Shown: positions 15,828 through 24,055 of the stretch, one piece after another
Layout: every line of letters starts with the position of its first letter
Position numbering within the stretch: the first letter of the stretch is position 1
Source: Geoalkalibacter halelectricus
GTDB taxonomy: Bacteria > Desulfobacterota > Desulfuromonadia > Desulfuromonadales > Geoalkalibacteraceae
Length of the DNA: 64,000 nt
NCBI RefSeq assembly: GCF_025263685.1
Contig: NZ_CP092109.1
Location: forward strand, 3,907,001-3,971,000
Direction: 5' to 3'
The notes under the pieces: model-generated
Database searches by the model: none
The model's input: the letters and a program-made list of their open reading frames with translations, nothing else
What the model was told of the DNA's origin: nothing
Position numbers and translations under genes: made by a program

Positions 15828-17155
15828 GCAATTTTCCCCTTTAGATAGCGATAAGGATAACGCACAGGTGCAAGCATGGCGTTGCTCATCATCCAGAAAA
15901 CGGGGCGACTCTTCTTATAGAAAAACAACGAGAAATACGAAGCTACGGCATAGGATAAGAGCGTGGCGATGGCTGCACCATAGCCCGCATAGTGGGGTAT
16001 CAGGAGTAAATTCAAGCCGACATTCGCCACAGCGCCGAAACCTTGGGTGATAAGGGAAAACATCAGGGCGTCTTCAATCAAAATCCATTTACTGAATGCC
16101 GCCCGCATGAAAATAAAGAGAGCCGCCCAAATGTGAATGGCAAGGATCGGCGCAGAAGCCAAGTATTTTTCACCAAAAAAGAGAGAGACAAGCGGAGTCG
16201 ACACAAAACTCATAAAAATAGCCACACCTAAAGCAATCGCAAACAGCAATTCAAAAATTTGCTGCAAACGATGCGCGTAGCGTTGCGGGTCGGTCTCTTT
16301 AAGTTTGATCAGCCTCGGGAAGAGCGAAGCCACAATCGCCGTCGGAACAAAGTACCAGGTTTCAGACAACTTCGCTGCAACCGCATAGACACCGACTTCC
16401 TCGACTCCGATAAACCATTTGAGCATGACCTGATCGATCCGCAAATACACGGTGGCGAACAAGGCACCGAGCAGAACCATCCATCCTTGGCTTAATAACT
16501 CTTTTGCGCGCCCCAAATTGAAGCGCCATGAAAACAGCGAGAGTGCAGCTGAATGGCGATAGAGTATCGCAAGAAAAATTCCGGCAAGCACCACCTCAAG
16601 CAAATGCGCATATGCGAACATCAAAACTTCTGCGCCGATGATCACCAGGGCCACCTTGACAGCGGCGGCTATAACTAGCGCGCACGAGCGTGCTATGGCC
16701 GTAAATCGCGCCTGGACGTGGGCTTGAAACCAAAAGTCTATGACACTCAGTGGGCGAAATAATAGCGAACTGCCCACAATTAAAAGCGCCCAGAACTCGA
16801 CACTTTGGCGCTCTTCATAAAGCAGGGCATAGATGACAAGTGCAATGAACCCCAGCGCATATCCCAAAAATTTAAGGACTATTGTCGTGCCAAGCGTTTC
16901 TGACCTCAAGTCCGCCTTTTTGACAATTTCACGCACCACGAGCCCGCTGAGGCCCATATGGCCAGCTGTAGCGAAAAGCGCAACCATAGAAAGTGCATAG
17001 GCAATGATGCCAAACTGCTCAGGCCCCAGGTAGCGGGCCAACAGCACGGTGACAAAAAAGCCGATGCCTAACGTAAAAAATTTCTCCCCCATAATCCAAG
17101 AGGTGTTATGGAGGTAAACTTTGGTACGGTTATATATACTTGACAGGTGATCCAT
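15824..17155 (-). CDS. Wzx-type oligosaccharide flippase
   Basis: 443 residues with about 12-14 transmembrane segments in the polysaccharide_synt/MATE-like arrangement. It begins with a short cytosolic tail and then WIMGEKFFTLGIGFFVTVLL and ARYLGPEQFGIIAYALSMV, the family signature. It moves undecaprenyl-linked glycans across the inner membrane. It is the first gene of the minus-strand cluster and overlaps the FrhB-like gene by four bases. The start at 17155 fits the family. Confidence 0.9.
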   Translation of the reverse strand: MDHLSSIYNRTKVYLHNTSWIMGEKFFTLGIGFFVTVLLARYLGPEQFGIIAYALSMVALFATAGHMGLSGLVVREIVKKADLRSETLGTTIVLKFLGYALGFIALVIYALLYEERQSVEFWALLIVGSSLLFRPLSVIDFWFQAHVQARFTAIARSCALVIAAAVKVALVIIGAEVLMFAYAHLLEVVLAGIFLAILYRHSAALSLFSWRFNLGRAKELLSQGWMVLLGALFATVYLRIDQVMLKWFIGVEEVGVYAVAAKLSETWYFVPTAIVASLFPRLIKLKETDPQRYAHRLQQIFELLFAIALGVAIFMSFVSTPLVSLFFGEKYLASAPILAIHIWAALFIFMRAAFSKWILIEDALMFSLITQGFGAVANVGLNLLLIPHYAGYGAAIATLLSYAVASYFSLFFYKKSRPVFWMMSNAMLAPVRYPYRYLKGKIA

Positions 17156-17159
17156 TCAA

Positions 17160-17460
17160 AGACCAAACGGCTTTCTGGACTTTCCGGCTTCCCGGGGTCG
17201 GACCAAGCCAACCAACCGTTTTCCCAACATTTTCAACCAACAATAAGGAGGATCGGGGTCAAGCCGCGGGGTCAAAAGCTGCGGGGTCAAATCTTTATTG
17301 TTGACAACCTTTTTCCCATTCACTGCCCGCCAATTGGACGGTCGCCGGGGTCGGACCAAGCCAACCAGCCGTTTTCTAGACTTTTTCAATCCTAAAACAC
17401 CCTCATTTCAACCCTATGAGCCCAATTTGAACCCCAAAATCAACAGGGATGGTCCCAGTG
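17160..17460. repeat. GGGGTCGGACCAAGCC dispersed repeats
   Basis: Non-coding. Copies of the motif GGGGTCGGACCAAGCCAACC lie near 17194 and 17347 (and again at 17471 and 17879), each followed by an AGCCGTTTTC...TTTTCAA section and, in complete units, AACACCCTCATTTC plus CAAAATCAACAGGGATGG. At 17280-17306 is CGGGGTCAAATCTTTATTGT, which recurs at about 18156. Short frames here are made of repeats and are not genes. Confidence 0.7.
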
Positions 17461-17468
17461 GACGGTCG

Positions 17469-18153
17469 CCGGGGTCGGACCAAGCCAACCAGCCGTTTTC
17501 TCGACTTTTTCAACCCAAAAACACCCTCATTTCCACCCTATGAGCCTTATTTGCCCCCCAAAATCAACAGGGATGGGCAGGATGGTGAACCCAAAAACGC
17601 GCAAAGGCCCTTTTCCCTGACGCCTTATAATTCCAACCGATCAATCTCTTCCCGAAACCGGCCAAAAATCTCCGAAACCTGTCGCACCAGGGGTTCCATT
17701 CTCTCGGGGTAAAGATCCAGCGCGTAGGCATGGCTGAAGAAGTGGCGAAAGGCAAGATAGCGGCTGAGTTCTCCGACAAGTACGGCTGAGAGAATTTTCG
17801 CGCTGCCGGCGGCCAGCAACAAATCGCGATGCCAGGATGCCCCGGATGGAATTGCGACACCTCTTGTATTTGAGCACCGGGGTCGGACCAAGCCAACCAG
17901 CCGTTTTCTCGACTTTTTCAACCCAAAAACACCCTCATTTCCACCCTATGGGCCTGATTTGACCACCAAAATCAACAGGGATGGACAGGATGGTGACCCA
18001 AAAACGCGCAAAGGCCCTTTTCCCTGACGCCTTATAATTCCAACCGATCAATCTCTTCCCGAAACCGGCCAAAAATCTCCGAAACCTGTCGCACCAGGGG
18101 TTCCATTCTCTCGGGGTAAAGATCCAGCGCGTAGGCATGGCTGAAGAAGTGGC
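17469..18153. repeat. Direct duplication of ~277 bp, offset ~408 bp
   Basis: The stretch 17469-17746 recurs at 17877-18153 with only a few differences, including one single-base indel. It carries both the GGGGTCGGACCAAGCC repeat and the end of a HepT-like gene. The copies are separated by the rest of the HepT-like fragment, so a repeat-mediated tandem duplication of about 408 bp, later trimmed, explains the layout. Confidence 0.75.
17625..17873 (-). pseudogene. HepT-like protein, C-terminal fragment (partly duplicated at 18034-18153)
   Basis: A minus-strand frame reads [14 protein letters not shown], then [20 protein letters not shown] and [13 protein letters not shown] with a helical end at EEIDRLEL. 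This matches the second half of the HepT-like ribonuclease domain, including the FRHFFSHAY segment that corresponds to the R-x4-H-like toxin motif. Upstream of about 17873 the frame enters the dispersed repeat, so the N-terminal half is lost. Part of it is repeated in the second copy. A relic of a MNT/HepT module. Confidence 0.65.
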
Positions 18154-18159
18154 TGCGGG

Positions 18160-18544
18160 GTCAAATCTTTATTGTTGACAAACCCTTTGTTCTTCTACGT
18201 CCATCAATTGGAATTTGCCCCTCTCCGCGCCTTCGCGGCTTTGCGTGAAACCCAAACCCAAACCCAAAAACCTGCCTCACGCCCGTGCGCTGCGCTCTCT
18301 CAAAACGCAAAGAACGCGGGGAAAGACTTTTTGGTGAACGCAGATAAAGGCGGATTTTCGCAGATGAAAACATTCAAACCAAATCTCAGGATAATACCTC
18401 AAAACCCTGAAACTTTATCTGGGTACACGTTGCGAATTTATCGGTTTTATGCCATTGACGTTATCTGCGTGCATCTGCTCTTATCTGCGTTCAAAAAAAT
18501 GACCTTAAAGATCTTGAACCTCATCAATAAAAGGGAGACGAATT
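18160..18544. other. Non-coding repeat remnants
   Basis: Contains a GCGGCTTTGCGTGA unit near 18236, an AAACCCAAACCCAAACCC microsatellite at about 18247, and an inverted TTATCTGCGTGCATCTG/CGCAGATAAAGGCGGATTTT pair between 18340 and 18495, of the type often seen between genes in this group. I see no gene. Confidence 0.5.
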
Positions 18545-18690
18545 TTTTTCCCCGATATTCTGCCTGGATGTCGTACCAGCACCGGCATTGCACGGGTTTT
18601 GTTTCGTAGGCCCTGATCCTGCGATCAAGTTCAACGCGCTGCTCATCCGTTAGAAAAACGGCATCCGCTCCCGACTCAACGATATCAGAG
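18545..18690 (-). pseudogene. Addiction-module antidote-like remnant
   Basis: The minus strand from 18683 reads GADAVFLTDEQRVELDRRIR followed by AYETKP and a degraded tail (WYDIQAE). This resembles the putative addiction-module component family (TIGR02574-like), in which LTDEQ-x2-ELDRRL-x2-YE leads into a short VPWEEV tail. The start is missing: at 18687 the sequence enters the inverted repeat also present near 2 kb. It is most likely the end of a broken antitoxin gene. Confidence 0.45.
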
Positions 18691-18794
18691 CTGGCACCGA
18701 TGTTCGGACAGGGGGGCGGCGGAAATAAGGTGGAAAGCCTTCATGGTTATGCCGCCAGCCGGAGTGCCGGACCGGCGTAGCCGGGCCGGGGTTT
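18687..18794 (-). repeat. Exact 108-bp inverted repeat, pair 1 copy B
   Basis: Reverse complement of 1998-2105. It cuts an antitoxin-like remnant on its left and is separated by one base from another exact inverted repeat (18796-18905) on its right. Confidence 0.85.
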
Positions 18795-18795
18795 A

Positions 18796-18905
18796 CCACC
18801 GAATCAACGCAAAGCGGCTTAACTTCGGCAAATTTTTGTTATCAATGAACGCTTCCCCTGGCCAGCCTGTGCTGACTCGGGGAGAGGTGTAACTCTAAAG
18901 TCCAG
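18796..18905 (-). repeat. Exact 110-bp inverted repeat, pair 2 copy A
   Basis: Reverse complement of 47147-47256, identical by eye over 110 bases, from CCACCGAATCAACGC to CTCTAAAGTCCAG. The following 18906-19036 holds an AGCGTGCTCTGCGGTGAA repeat piece and the ribosome site of the next gene. Confidence 0.85.
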
Positions 18906-19036
18906 AAAAATAAAAAACAAAAGTTTTTCTCGGCGCCCTCAGCGTGCTCTGCGGTGAATAAAAGGTTTGAAAGTTTTAGAACCGGTTGACGGATTTTGGC
19001 TTCCCTTGGTGCCTTGAAAGCAAAGGATATTAATTC

Positions 19037-20386
19037 ATGCATCCCCTAATGGTCAGAAAAATCATTTATCCTCTGCACGAAAAGGTATTCGGTCGCAAGA
19101 CCTTCGCCTTTCTTGATGAGTTGGAACGGCAGCAGTGGATGAGCCCCGCGCAGTTGGAGGAGCTGCGTTTTCGCAAGCTGCGCGAGTTGCTGTTGCATGC
19201 TCAGGCCAACATTCCTTTTTATGCTGAGCGATTTGTCCAAGCTGGGTTTGAACCGGCGAAAATGCAGGATCTGAATGATTTTAAAAAGATACCGCCCCTC
19301 TCGAAAGCCGAGATCAAGCGCAATCTCGATAAAATGACCTGGGCGGGTTGCCCCGGCGGTCTGCACCGATACAATACGGGGGGCTCATCGGGCGAGCCGC
19401 TGATTTTCTATTTTGATCGCCGCCGCCAGGCTATGGACAAGGCGGCACGCATGATGACCCATCGCTGGTGGGGGTGCGACGTGGGCGATCCGGAGCTGTA
19501 TCTCTGGGGTTCGCCGCTGGAGGTGAAAAAACAGGATCGCATGAAGGATCTGCGCGATCGGTTGACCAACGAACTGCTGATCAGCGCCTTCGAAATCTCG
19601 GAGCAGAAGGTGCCGGAAATCCACGCGTCATTCGAAAAATTCCGACCAAAGAGCGTGTTCGGCTATCCAAGCACCATCGCCTTGTTCTCTGAAATGGCGA
19701 CTCAGCAAAGCCTTGACCTCGGTGGGTTGGGCGTGCAGGTGGTTTTTTCCACCGCGGAAGTGCTCTACGATCATCAGCGCGAAACCATTTCGCAGGCCTT
19801 TGGCGGTGTGCCCGTGGTGGACAGCTACGGCAGCCGCGAAGGCGGCTTTGTCAGCCATCAGTGCGGGGAAGGACGCCATCATCTGATGGATCCGAATTTC
19901 GTCATCGAATTCCTGCAGGAAGGCCGGGCCGTGGGCGAGGGCGAGGACGGGGAGATCGTGCTGACGCATCTCGACAATTGGGGCATGCCCTTTATCCGCT
20001 ATCGCACTGGCGATGTGGCCCAACCCGGTGGCGGCGGCTGCGCCTGCGGGCGCGGGCTTGGCACCATGCAGAAGATTCAGGGGCGCACCACCGATTTCAT
20101 CGTCACGCCCGACGGTCGCTGGCAGCATGCTCTTTCGGTGATTTATGTGGTGCGCGACATCGCCGGCGTGGAGCAGTTCAAGATTTTGCAGGACGCGGTG
20201 GATGAGGTGCGGGTGTTGCTCACCACCAACGAGATGTTTCCTGCCGACGGCGATGCACGCATCGTCGCCGGTTTCAAAAAACGCATGGGCGACGAGGTGC
20301 AGGTCGCGGTTGAACACGTAGCGGAGATCCCCCGCGAGGCCTCGGGAAAATACCGTTACGTTGTCTCCAAGGTAGCCCGCCCGTAG
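19037..20386 (+). CDS. CapK/phenylacetate-CoA ligase-like adenylate-forming enzyme
   Basis: 449 residues of the AMP-forming ligase superfamily, the CapK/PaaK branch common in exopolysaccharide loci. Seen are YNTGGSSGEPLIFYFDRRR (the T/S-G rich ATP loop, about 113-132), SYGSREGGF (about 266-274) and FIRYRTGDVAQPG with a CACGRGLGTMQKIQGR hinge. It presumably adenylates an organic acid for attachment to a sugar or carrier; the substrate is unknown. AAAGGA precedes the ATG. The stop TAG at 20384-20386 is part of the REP head GTAGGGGC, so the extreme C-terminus is set by a repeat. Confidence 0.85.
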   Translation: MHPLMVRKIIYPLHEKVFGRKTFAFLDELERQQWMSPAQLEELRFRKLRELLLHAQANIPFYAERFVQAGFEPAKMQDLNDFKKIPPLSKAEIKRNLDKMTWAGCPGGLHRYNTGGSSGEPLIFYFDRRRQAMDKAARMMTHRWWGCDVGDPELYLWGSPLEVKKQDRMKDLRDRLTNELLISAFEISEQKVPEIHASFEKFRPKSVFGYPSTIALFSEMATQQSLDLGGLGVQVVFSTAEVLYDHQRETISQAFGGVPVVDSYGSREGGFVSHQCGEGRHHLMDPNFVIEFLQEGRAVGEGEDGEIVLTHLDNWGMPFIRYRTGDVAQPGGGGCACGRGLGTMQKIQGRTTDFIVTPDGRWQHALSVIYVVRDIAGVEQFKILQDAVDEVRVLLTTNEMFPADGDARIVAGFKKRMGDEVQVAVEHVAEIPREASGKYRYVVSKVARP

Positions 20387-20484
20387 GGGCACGGCGTGCC
20401 GTGCCCGCATTTGACCCTGTCGTGGTTTGTTCAAATATCGCGCCACGGAACCAGGGCACGGCACGCCGTGCCCCTACGGGGGAA
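20383..20484. repeat. REP pair (GGGGCACGGCGTGCCGTGCCC type), inverted
   Basis: GTAGGGGCACGGCGTGCCGT at 20383 and its inverse ending CGTGCCCCTACG at about 20478 face each other, with a RAYT-linker-like GTTTGTTCAAATATC...GGAACCAGGG section between. A single unit recurs at 20734-20757. This is a BIME-like arrangement. Confidence 0.75.
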
Positions 20485-20494
20485 AATGTTCTTT

Positions 20495-20738
20495 GGCGAC
20501 CGTTAAAATTCGCCGCCACCTAACGCATCAACGCATTGCGCGACAACGTCGGTTTCCCGGTATGGCAACACAATTATGCCTCTTCCGCAGAATCTGTGAG
20601 TAGGGGCCGGGAAAATTTTTATGAATTCGTGGTTCGCGGCGAACGGGGTTTGCGTGCAATCCGCCAATACTATGGCCGACAATCCGGCGCAATGGGATTT
20701 GGACACTAACCACCCTCAACCGGATTTGACCACGTAGG
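20495..20738 (+). pseudogene. RAYT (REP-associated tyrosine transposase) 3' remnant
   Basis: The bases correspond to the end of the RAYT at 23479-24054: AACGCATCAACGCATTGCG, then CGGGGTTTGCGTGCAATCCG and CAATGGGATTTGGACACTAA. The frame is broken by small indels and a premature stop (after MATQLCLF...ICE), and the catalytic N-terminal half is missing. It sits between REP units and is a dead copy. Confidence 0.65.
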
Positions 20739-20839
20739 GGCACGGCGTGCCGTGCCCTGTTTGATGCACCCGAGCCCGTTTGAATGTCAACGCGCGGATT
20801 AAGGTCCAACGCATGCCTCGCCTCTGGTTGATGTGGATT

Positions 20840-21241
20840 TTACCAAATGGTTTGTGTTGGGGATTTGCGGACTTTTTCGTCTCTTGTGATTAACGGAATA
20901 TCGTGATGGAGCGCCGAAGCGGCAATCAGCCGGTCCGGCATGTCAGGAGCATCGTTACGGGGGATCTGTCGTATGGCAACCGCTGCATCGAGATCGACGC
21001 TATCAACGACCAGCCCCGCACCGGGATCGTCTACAGCATCCAACAATAACTCAAGGGCTTCTTCCGGAATTCTGCCCTTTTCGACGAGGTAAACGATTTC
21101 GACAATCGTGATGGCTGAAATGTAGATTTTGGCCTGAGTTTGCCCTGCGTGGTCGATTGCAGCCGATGCATTAGGTGAGAGTTTCCCGGGTTCGGACAGG
21201 AGCCAGATCAGAGTGTGGGTATCGAGGTAAATATCGCTCAT
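20840..21241 (-). CDS. VapC-type PIN-domain ribonuclease toxin
   Basis: 133 residues with the PIN acidic pocket: D7 in IYLDTHTLIW, the Glu of ITIVEIVYLVEKG, the Asp of DMPDRLIAASAL and the Asp of ITRDEKV. VapC toxins cut specific RNAs, often initiator tRNA or rRNA, unless bound by their antitoxin. The gene overlaps the upstream antitoxin by four bases (ATGA), the normal coupled vapBC order. Length is normal and the gene looks intact. Confidence 0.9.
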   Translation of the reverse strand: MSDIYLDTHTLIWLLSEPGKLSPNASAAIDHAGQTQAKIYISAITIVEIVYLVEKGRIPEEALELLLDAVDDPGAGLVVDSVDLDAAVAIRQIPRNDAPDMPDRLIAASALHHDIPLITRDEKVRKSPTQTIW

Positions 21242-21474
21242 TTTTCGTTCCCGCTAGGGAAATTGCCCCACATTTCCTTGCGGAGATTTGAGATGTCCCG
21301 ATCCGAAATGTGAACGGAATATCGACCCCAAAGACTTTTCAGGCTTCGTCGTTCTGTGCCGGCGGTTTTGGTTTTCAGAAATTCAATAAAATCGATGACT
21401 TCAGTTTTTTTGTCAGGCGGAAGGGCGCGGAGAGATTCAATAATTTTTTTTTCTTCAGCGGATGGTTTTGACAT
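21238..21474 (-). CDS. VapB-like (DUF2281-type) antitoxin
   Basis: About 78 residues from the ATG at 21474 (MSKPSAEEKK), which has CAGGGGG eight bases upstream; an ATG at 21513 would add 13 residues without a ribosome site. ESLRALPPDKKTEVIDFIEF resembles the DUF2281/VapB-like head that binds DNA or dimerises, and the tail (SLWGRYSVHISDRDI) would wrap the PIN toxin. It should neutralise the VapC encoded immediately downstream and repress the operon. Confidence 0.75.
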   Translation of the reverse strand: MSKPSAEEKKIIESLRALPPDKKTEVIDFIEFLKTKTAGTERRSLKSLWGRYSVHISDRDISNLRKEMWGNFPSGNEK

Positions 21475-21571
21475 GAGAACCCCCTGCTGGTTTTTTTTAA
21501 TAAAATCTAGCATTCGTCTGAAATCCTGTCAAAAATGTATTTTCAAATGTTGGACGATGTATACCGTTGGT

Positions 21572-21598
21572 TCCGGGGCACGGCGTGCCGTGCCCTTG
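21572..21598. repeat. REP unit 5' of the RAYT gene
   Basis: GGGGCACGGCGTGCCGTGCC lies about 65 bases before the RAYT start. RAYT genes are commonly flanked by the REP elements they mobilise. Confidence 0.75.
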
Positions 21599-21636
21599 GC
21601 GAATGTTATTTATTGGATTAATTGGAGGGCGAAACA

Positions 21637-21831
21637 ATGTACAACCCCGATGAGCACAACCGGCAATCCATCCGATTGCGGGATTTCGATTATGCAGGCT
21701 CCGGCGGGTATTTCGTAACGGTGTGCACCTGGCAGCGCGAATGTTTGTTTGGTGAGGTGGTGGATGGCAATGTGCGGTTGAATGAATTGGGGATGGCGGT
21801 ACACGATGAATGGTTGCGCACCCCCGGTCGT
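21637..21831 (+). pseudogene. RAYT (REP-associated tyrosine transposase), 5' part, interrupted by IS3-family element
   Basis: Starts at ATG 21637 after TTGGAGG. The frame reads RQSIRLRDFDYAGSGGYFVT then VCTWQRECLFG and AVHDEWLRTPG, the canonical N-terminal half of Y1/HUH-type RAYT proteins. Homology stops at about 21828, where the IS begins, and resumes at about 23490 (RPRVVLDEFVVMPNHFHAIF). RAYTs nick and move REP palindromes through a tyrosine. This copy is inactivated unless the IS excises precisely. Confidence 0.8.
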
Positions 21832-21853
21832 TGTCAAGGAAGTTGTCGCTTTT

Positions 21854-22894
21854 TCACGCCGCATTATCTTTGAGCAGCAGTCGATCCTGGGCCGACTTTT
21901 GGAGGTTTAGAACCACCATTTCGGGCCGGTTCCAGTTTCGGTTCTCGCCTGACCAGCGTTCGGGACGACGGGCTTTAGCCGCTGCGTAGAGCGTCGTTCT
22001 CTGGCGTAGCAACTCGTGGTCCTCGCCCCGGTGGCGCTGGCCCGGGGTAACGAATTTCAGAGCGCTGTGGCGATGCTGCTCGTTGTACCACTGCTCGAAT
22101 CCAGCCACCCACTCACGCGCCTGTTCCAAGGTGTCGAAGGGTTTGTCCGGAAAGCTCGGATGATACTTCACGGTCTTGAACAACGCCTCGGAATAGGGGT
22201 TGTCGTTGCTGACCGAGGGTCGGCTGAAGGAGGGGACGACGCCGAGCCTCTGCAGGGTTGTCAGCATGGTTGCTCCCTTCATCGGAGAGCCGTTGTCGGA
22301 ATGCAGCCGCAACAATTGACCGGCCACCCCTTCGCGCAGATATGCTTTACGAAACACGGTGGCCGCATGCTCGGCCGATTCCTCGGCAAAGACCTCCCAG
22401 CCGACGATCTTGCGGCTGAACAGGTCCATGATCAGGTAGAGGTAGAAATACAGCCCCTTCACCGTGGTGCCCAGGTAGGTAATGTCCCAGCTCCAGAGCT
22501 GATTGGGAGCCGTGGCCACCAGCTCCGGGGGACGCGAGTGGGTGGGCGCCTTGGCTTTGCCACGATGGGCCAGTTGTTTTTCTTCGCGCAAGACCCGGTA
22601 AAAGCTCGATTCCGAGGCCAGATAGCGACCTTGGTCGGCGAGCTGCGGCACGATCTGGCTGGGGGGCAGATGGGCGAACTGCGGGGCATTGGCAGTGCTC
22701 AGAATCTCGGCCCGCTCATCCTTCGCGAGTTTGTTTGCCGGTACCCGCCCCTGCGCCGCCGCCTTGCGGCCATCGGCCTTCAACGTGCCGTCCTGCCGCC
22801 AGCGCTGCACGGTTCGGGGCGATAGTTCGAGGACCGTGCAGGCTTGTGCCAAGCGCGCACCGGCAGCGCAGCTCTCATGAATAAGGGTGATCAC
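21854..22894 (-). CDS. IS3-family transposase OrfB (DDE integrase core)
   Basis: 346 residues. An N-terminal helix-turn-helix (LELSPRTVQRWRQDGTLKAD) precedes an rve integrase core with the DDE triad: Asp in WSWDITYLGTTVKG, Asp in RLHSDNGSPMKGA, and Glu in PYSEALFKTVKY, with the 35-residue D-E spacing of IS3. It catalyses transposition of the surrounding element. Its ATG overlaps the OrfA stop (ATGA), so it is expressed by coupling rather than an obvious frameshift signal. Confidence 0.93.
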   Translation of the reverse strand: MITLIHESCAAGARLAQACTVLELSPRTVQRWRQDGTLKADGRKAAAQGRVPANKLAKDERAEILSTANAPQFAHLPPSQIVPQLADQGRYLASESSFYRVLREEKQLAHRGKAKAPTHSRPPELVATAPNQLWSWDITYLGTTVKGLYFYLYLIMDLFSRKIVGWEVFAEESAEHAATVFRKAYLREGVAGQLLRLHSDNGSPMKGATMLTTLQRLGVVPSFSRPSVSNDNPYSEALFKTVKYHPSFPDKPFDTLEQAREWVAGFEQWYNEQHRHSALKFVTPGQRHRGEDHELLRQRTTLYAAAKARRPERWSGENRNWNRPEMVVLNLQKSAQDRLLLKDNAA

Positions 22895-23409
22895 GTCTTG
22901 GCGCTCTTGGAGGTCGATTTTTCGTCCTCGGTTTCCCCCCAGAGCGCCTGAACCTTTTTTTCGAGCACCAACAGCGCTGCCGCCTCGGCCAAGGCCCTGT
23001 CTTTGCGATGAAGTTCGCTCTGAAGCTGCTTAATCGTCTTGGCCTGCCGCTGCAACTGCTCGCGCTCGGCCTTGCCGGCCGTTGGAGTCGAGCCCTGGAT
23101 AAAGGCTTTTTTCCAGTGGGCGATCTGCTCCGGGTAGAGACCCTTGCGCCGGCAGTATTCGCCCAGTTCCAATTCGTTGAAGCTGGCGGTTTCCAGCACA
23201 ATGGCGAACTTCTCTTCGCCGCTGAAGGCTCCGCCCTGCCGCGGCCGATCCGGCCCTGCGCCGCCCCGACCGCGGGCCTTGAGCCGCCAGCAGTACAGGG
23301 TGTCTTTCGGAATCCCGGTCTCTTTCGCCAAGGCGGAAACACTGGCGTTCTGAGGGGGCATCATCCGGGCGATGATGCTCGCCTTTAACTCTTCAGAATA
23401 GTGGGTCAT
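22891..23409 (-). CDS. IS3-family transposase OrfA (HTH, leucine-zipper-like)
   Basis: 172 residues. MTHYSEELKASIIARMMPP opens a helix-turn-helix with SVSALAKETGIPKDTLYCWR. The second half (KAEREQLQRQAKTIKQLQSE onward) is a heptad-rich coiled coil, as in IS3 OrfA proteins, which bind the element ends and multimerise with OrfB. It is longer than the usual OrfA of about 100 residues. It lies directly inside the right end of the element. Confidence 0.88.
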   Translation of the reverse strand: MTHYSEELKASIIARMMPPQNASVSALAKETGIPKDTLYCWRLKARGRGGAGPDRPRQGGAFSGEEKFAIVLETASFNELELGEYCRRKGLYPEQIAHWKKAFIQGSTPTAGKAEREQLQRQAKTIKQLQSELHRKDRALAEAAALLVLEKKVQALWGETEDEKSTSKSAKT

Positions 23410-23478
23410 GCAATTTCACTTTCGGCCCCTCGGGTTTCACTCAAAGGCTCTCAAGGAGAGGCGACATCTATCCTGACA

Positions 23479-24054
23479 CGGGGGGCCCCGCAGGTACGGC
23501 CCAGGGTCGTATTGGATGAATTTGTCGTGATGCCAAATCATTTCCACGCCATTTTTTGGATCACCGATCCCGTAGGGGCACGGCGTGCCGTGCCCTTGGT
23601 GAATCACCCGAAACGTTTGAATGGACAACGCCCACCCGTAGGGGCACGGCGTGCCGTGCCCGCATTTGACCAAGCCGTGCCCGCATTTGACCAAGCTGTG
23701 GTCTGTCGGAATTTGGCGTTGCAAAACCAGGGTACGGGGCCACGAAACCAGGGCACGGTGCCGCTAAACGAGGGTACGGTGTTACGGAGCCAGGGCACGG
23801 CACGCCGTGCCCCTACGGGCGATAAATTTGGGTGTCCTGTTGCTGGTTCTTTGGCGACTGTAATCCGTTCATTCAAATCCGCCGTCACCAAACGCATCAA
23901 CGCATTGCGTGACGCTTCGGGGTGCCCGGTATGGCAACGCAATTATTACGAACACGTGATCCGCGGCGAACGGGATTTGCACGCGATCCGTCAATACATC
24001 GCCGACAATCCGGCGCAATGGGAAATGGACACCAACCATCCCAACCGGATTTGA
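23479..24054 (+). pseudogene. RAYT, 3' part, with REP palindromes inside its frame
   Basis: Carries the HUH motif (VVMPNHFHAIFWITD) and then a linker of about 80 codons built from REP palindromes (translated as VGARRAVP and GTARRAPT). The conserved C-terminal part follows: LATVIRSFKSAVTKRINALR, VWQRNYYEHVIRGERDLH with the candidate catalytic Tyr, and IRQYIADNPAQWEMD. The frame stays open through the repeats. It is the distal half of the gene split by the IS at 21832-23478, and the upstream open frame through IS sequence is accidental. Confidence 0.8.
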
Positions 24055-24055
24055 C

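Larger units (their letters stand above)
21832..23478 (-). mobile_element. IS3-family insertion sequence
   Basis: About 1.65 kb with two transposase frames on the minus strand. Terminal inverted repeats match imperfectly: TGTCAAGGAAGTTGTCGC at the left end and, read inward from the right end, TGTCAGGATAGATGTCGC. The TG...CA ends fit the IS3 family. The element splits a RAYT gene. I cannot settle the short target duplication; the flanks are C-rich on one side and G-rich on the other. Confidence 0.8.

Noticed and set aside
17147-17712. Small proteins encoded by GGGGTCGGACC repeats (several open frames of 70-90 codons)
   Set aside because: Frames are repeats of one another, with no ribosome sites and no homology; they exist only because the repeat lacks stops.
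19628-20464. Long minus-strand frame opposite the CapK-like gene (278 codons)
   Set aside because: Antisense shadow of a well-supported gene; composition is typical of GC-rich shadow frames.
23401-23478. Upstream extension of the RAYT frame through the IS end
   Set aside because: RAYT similarity begins only after the IS boundary; the extension is IS sequence.
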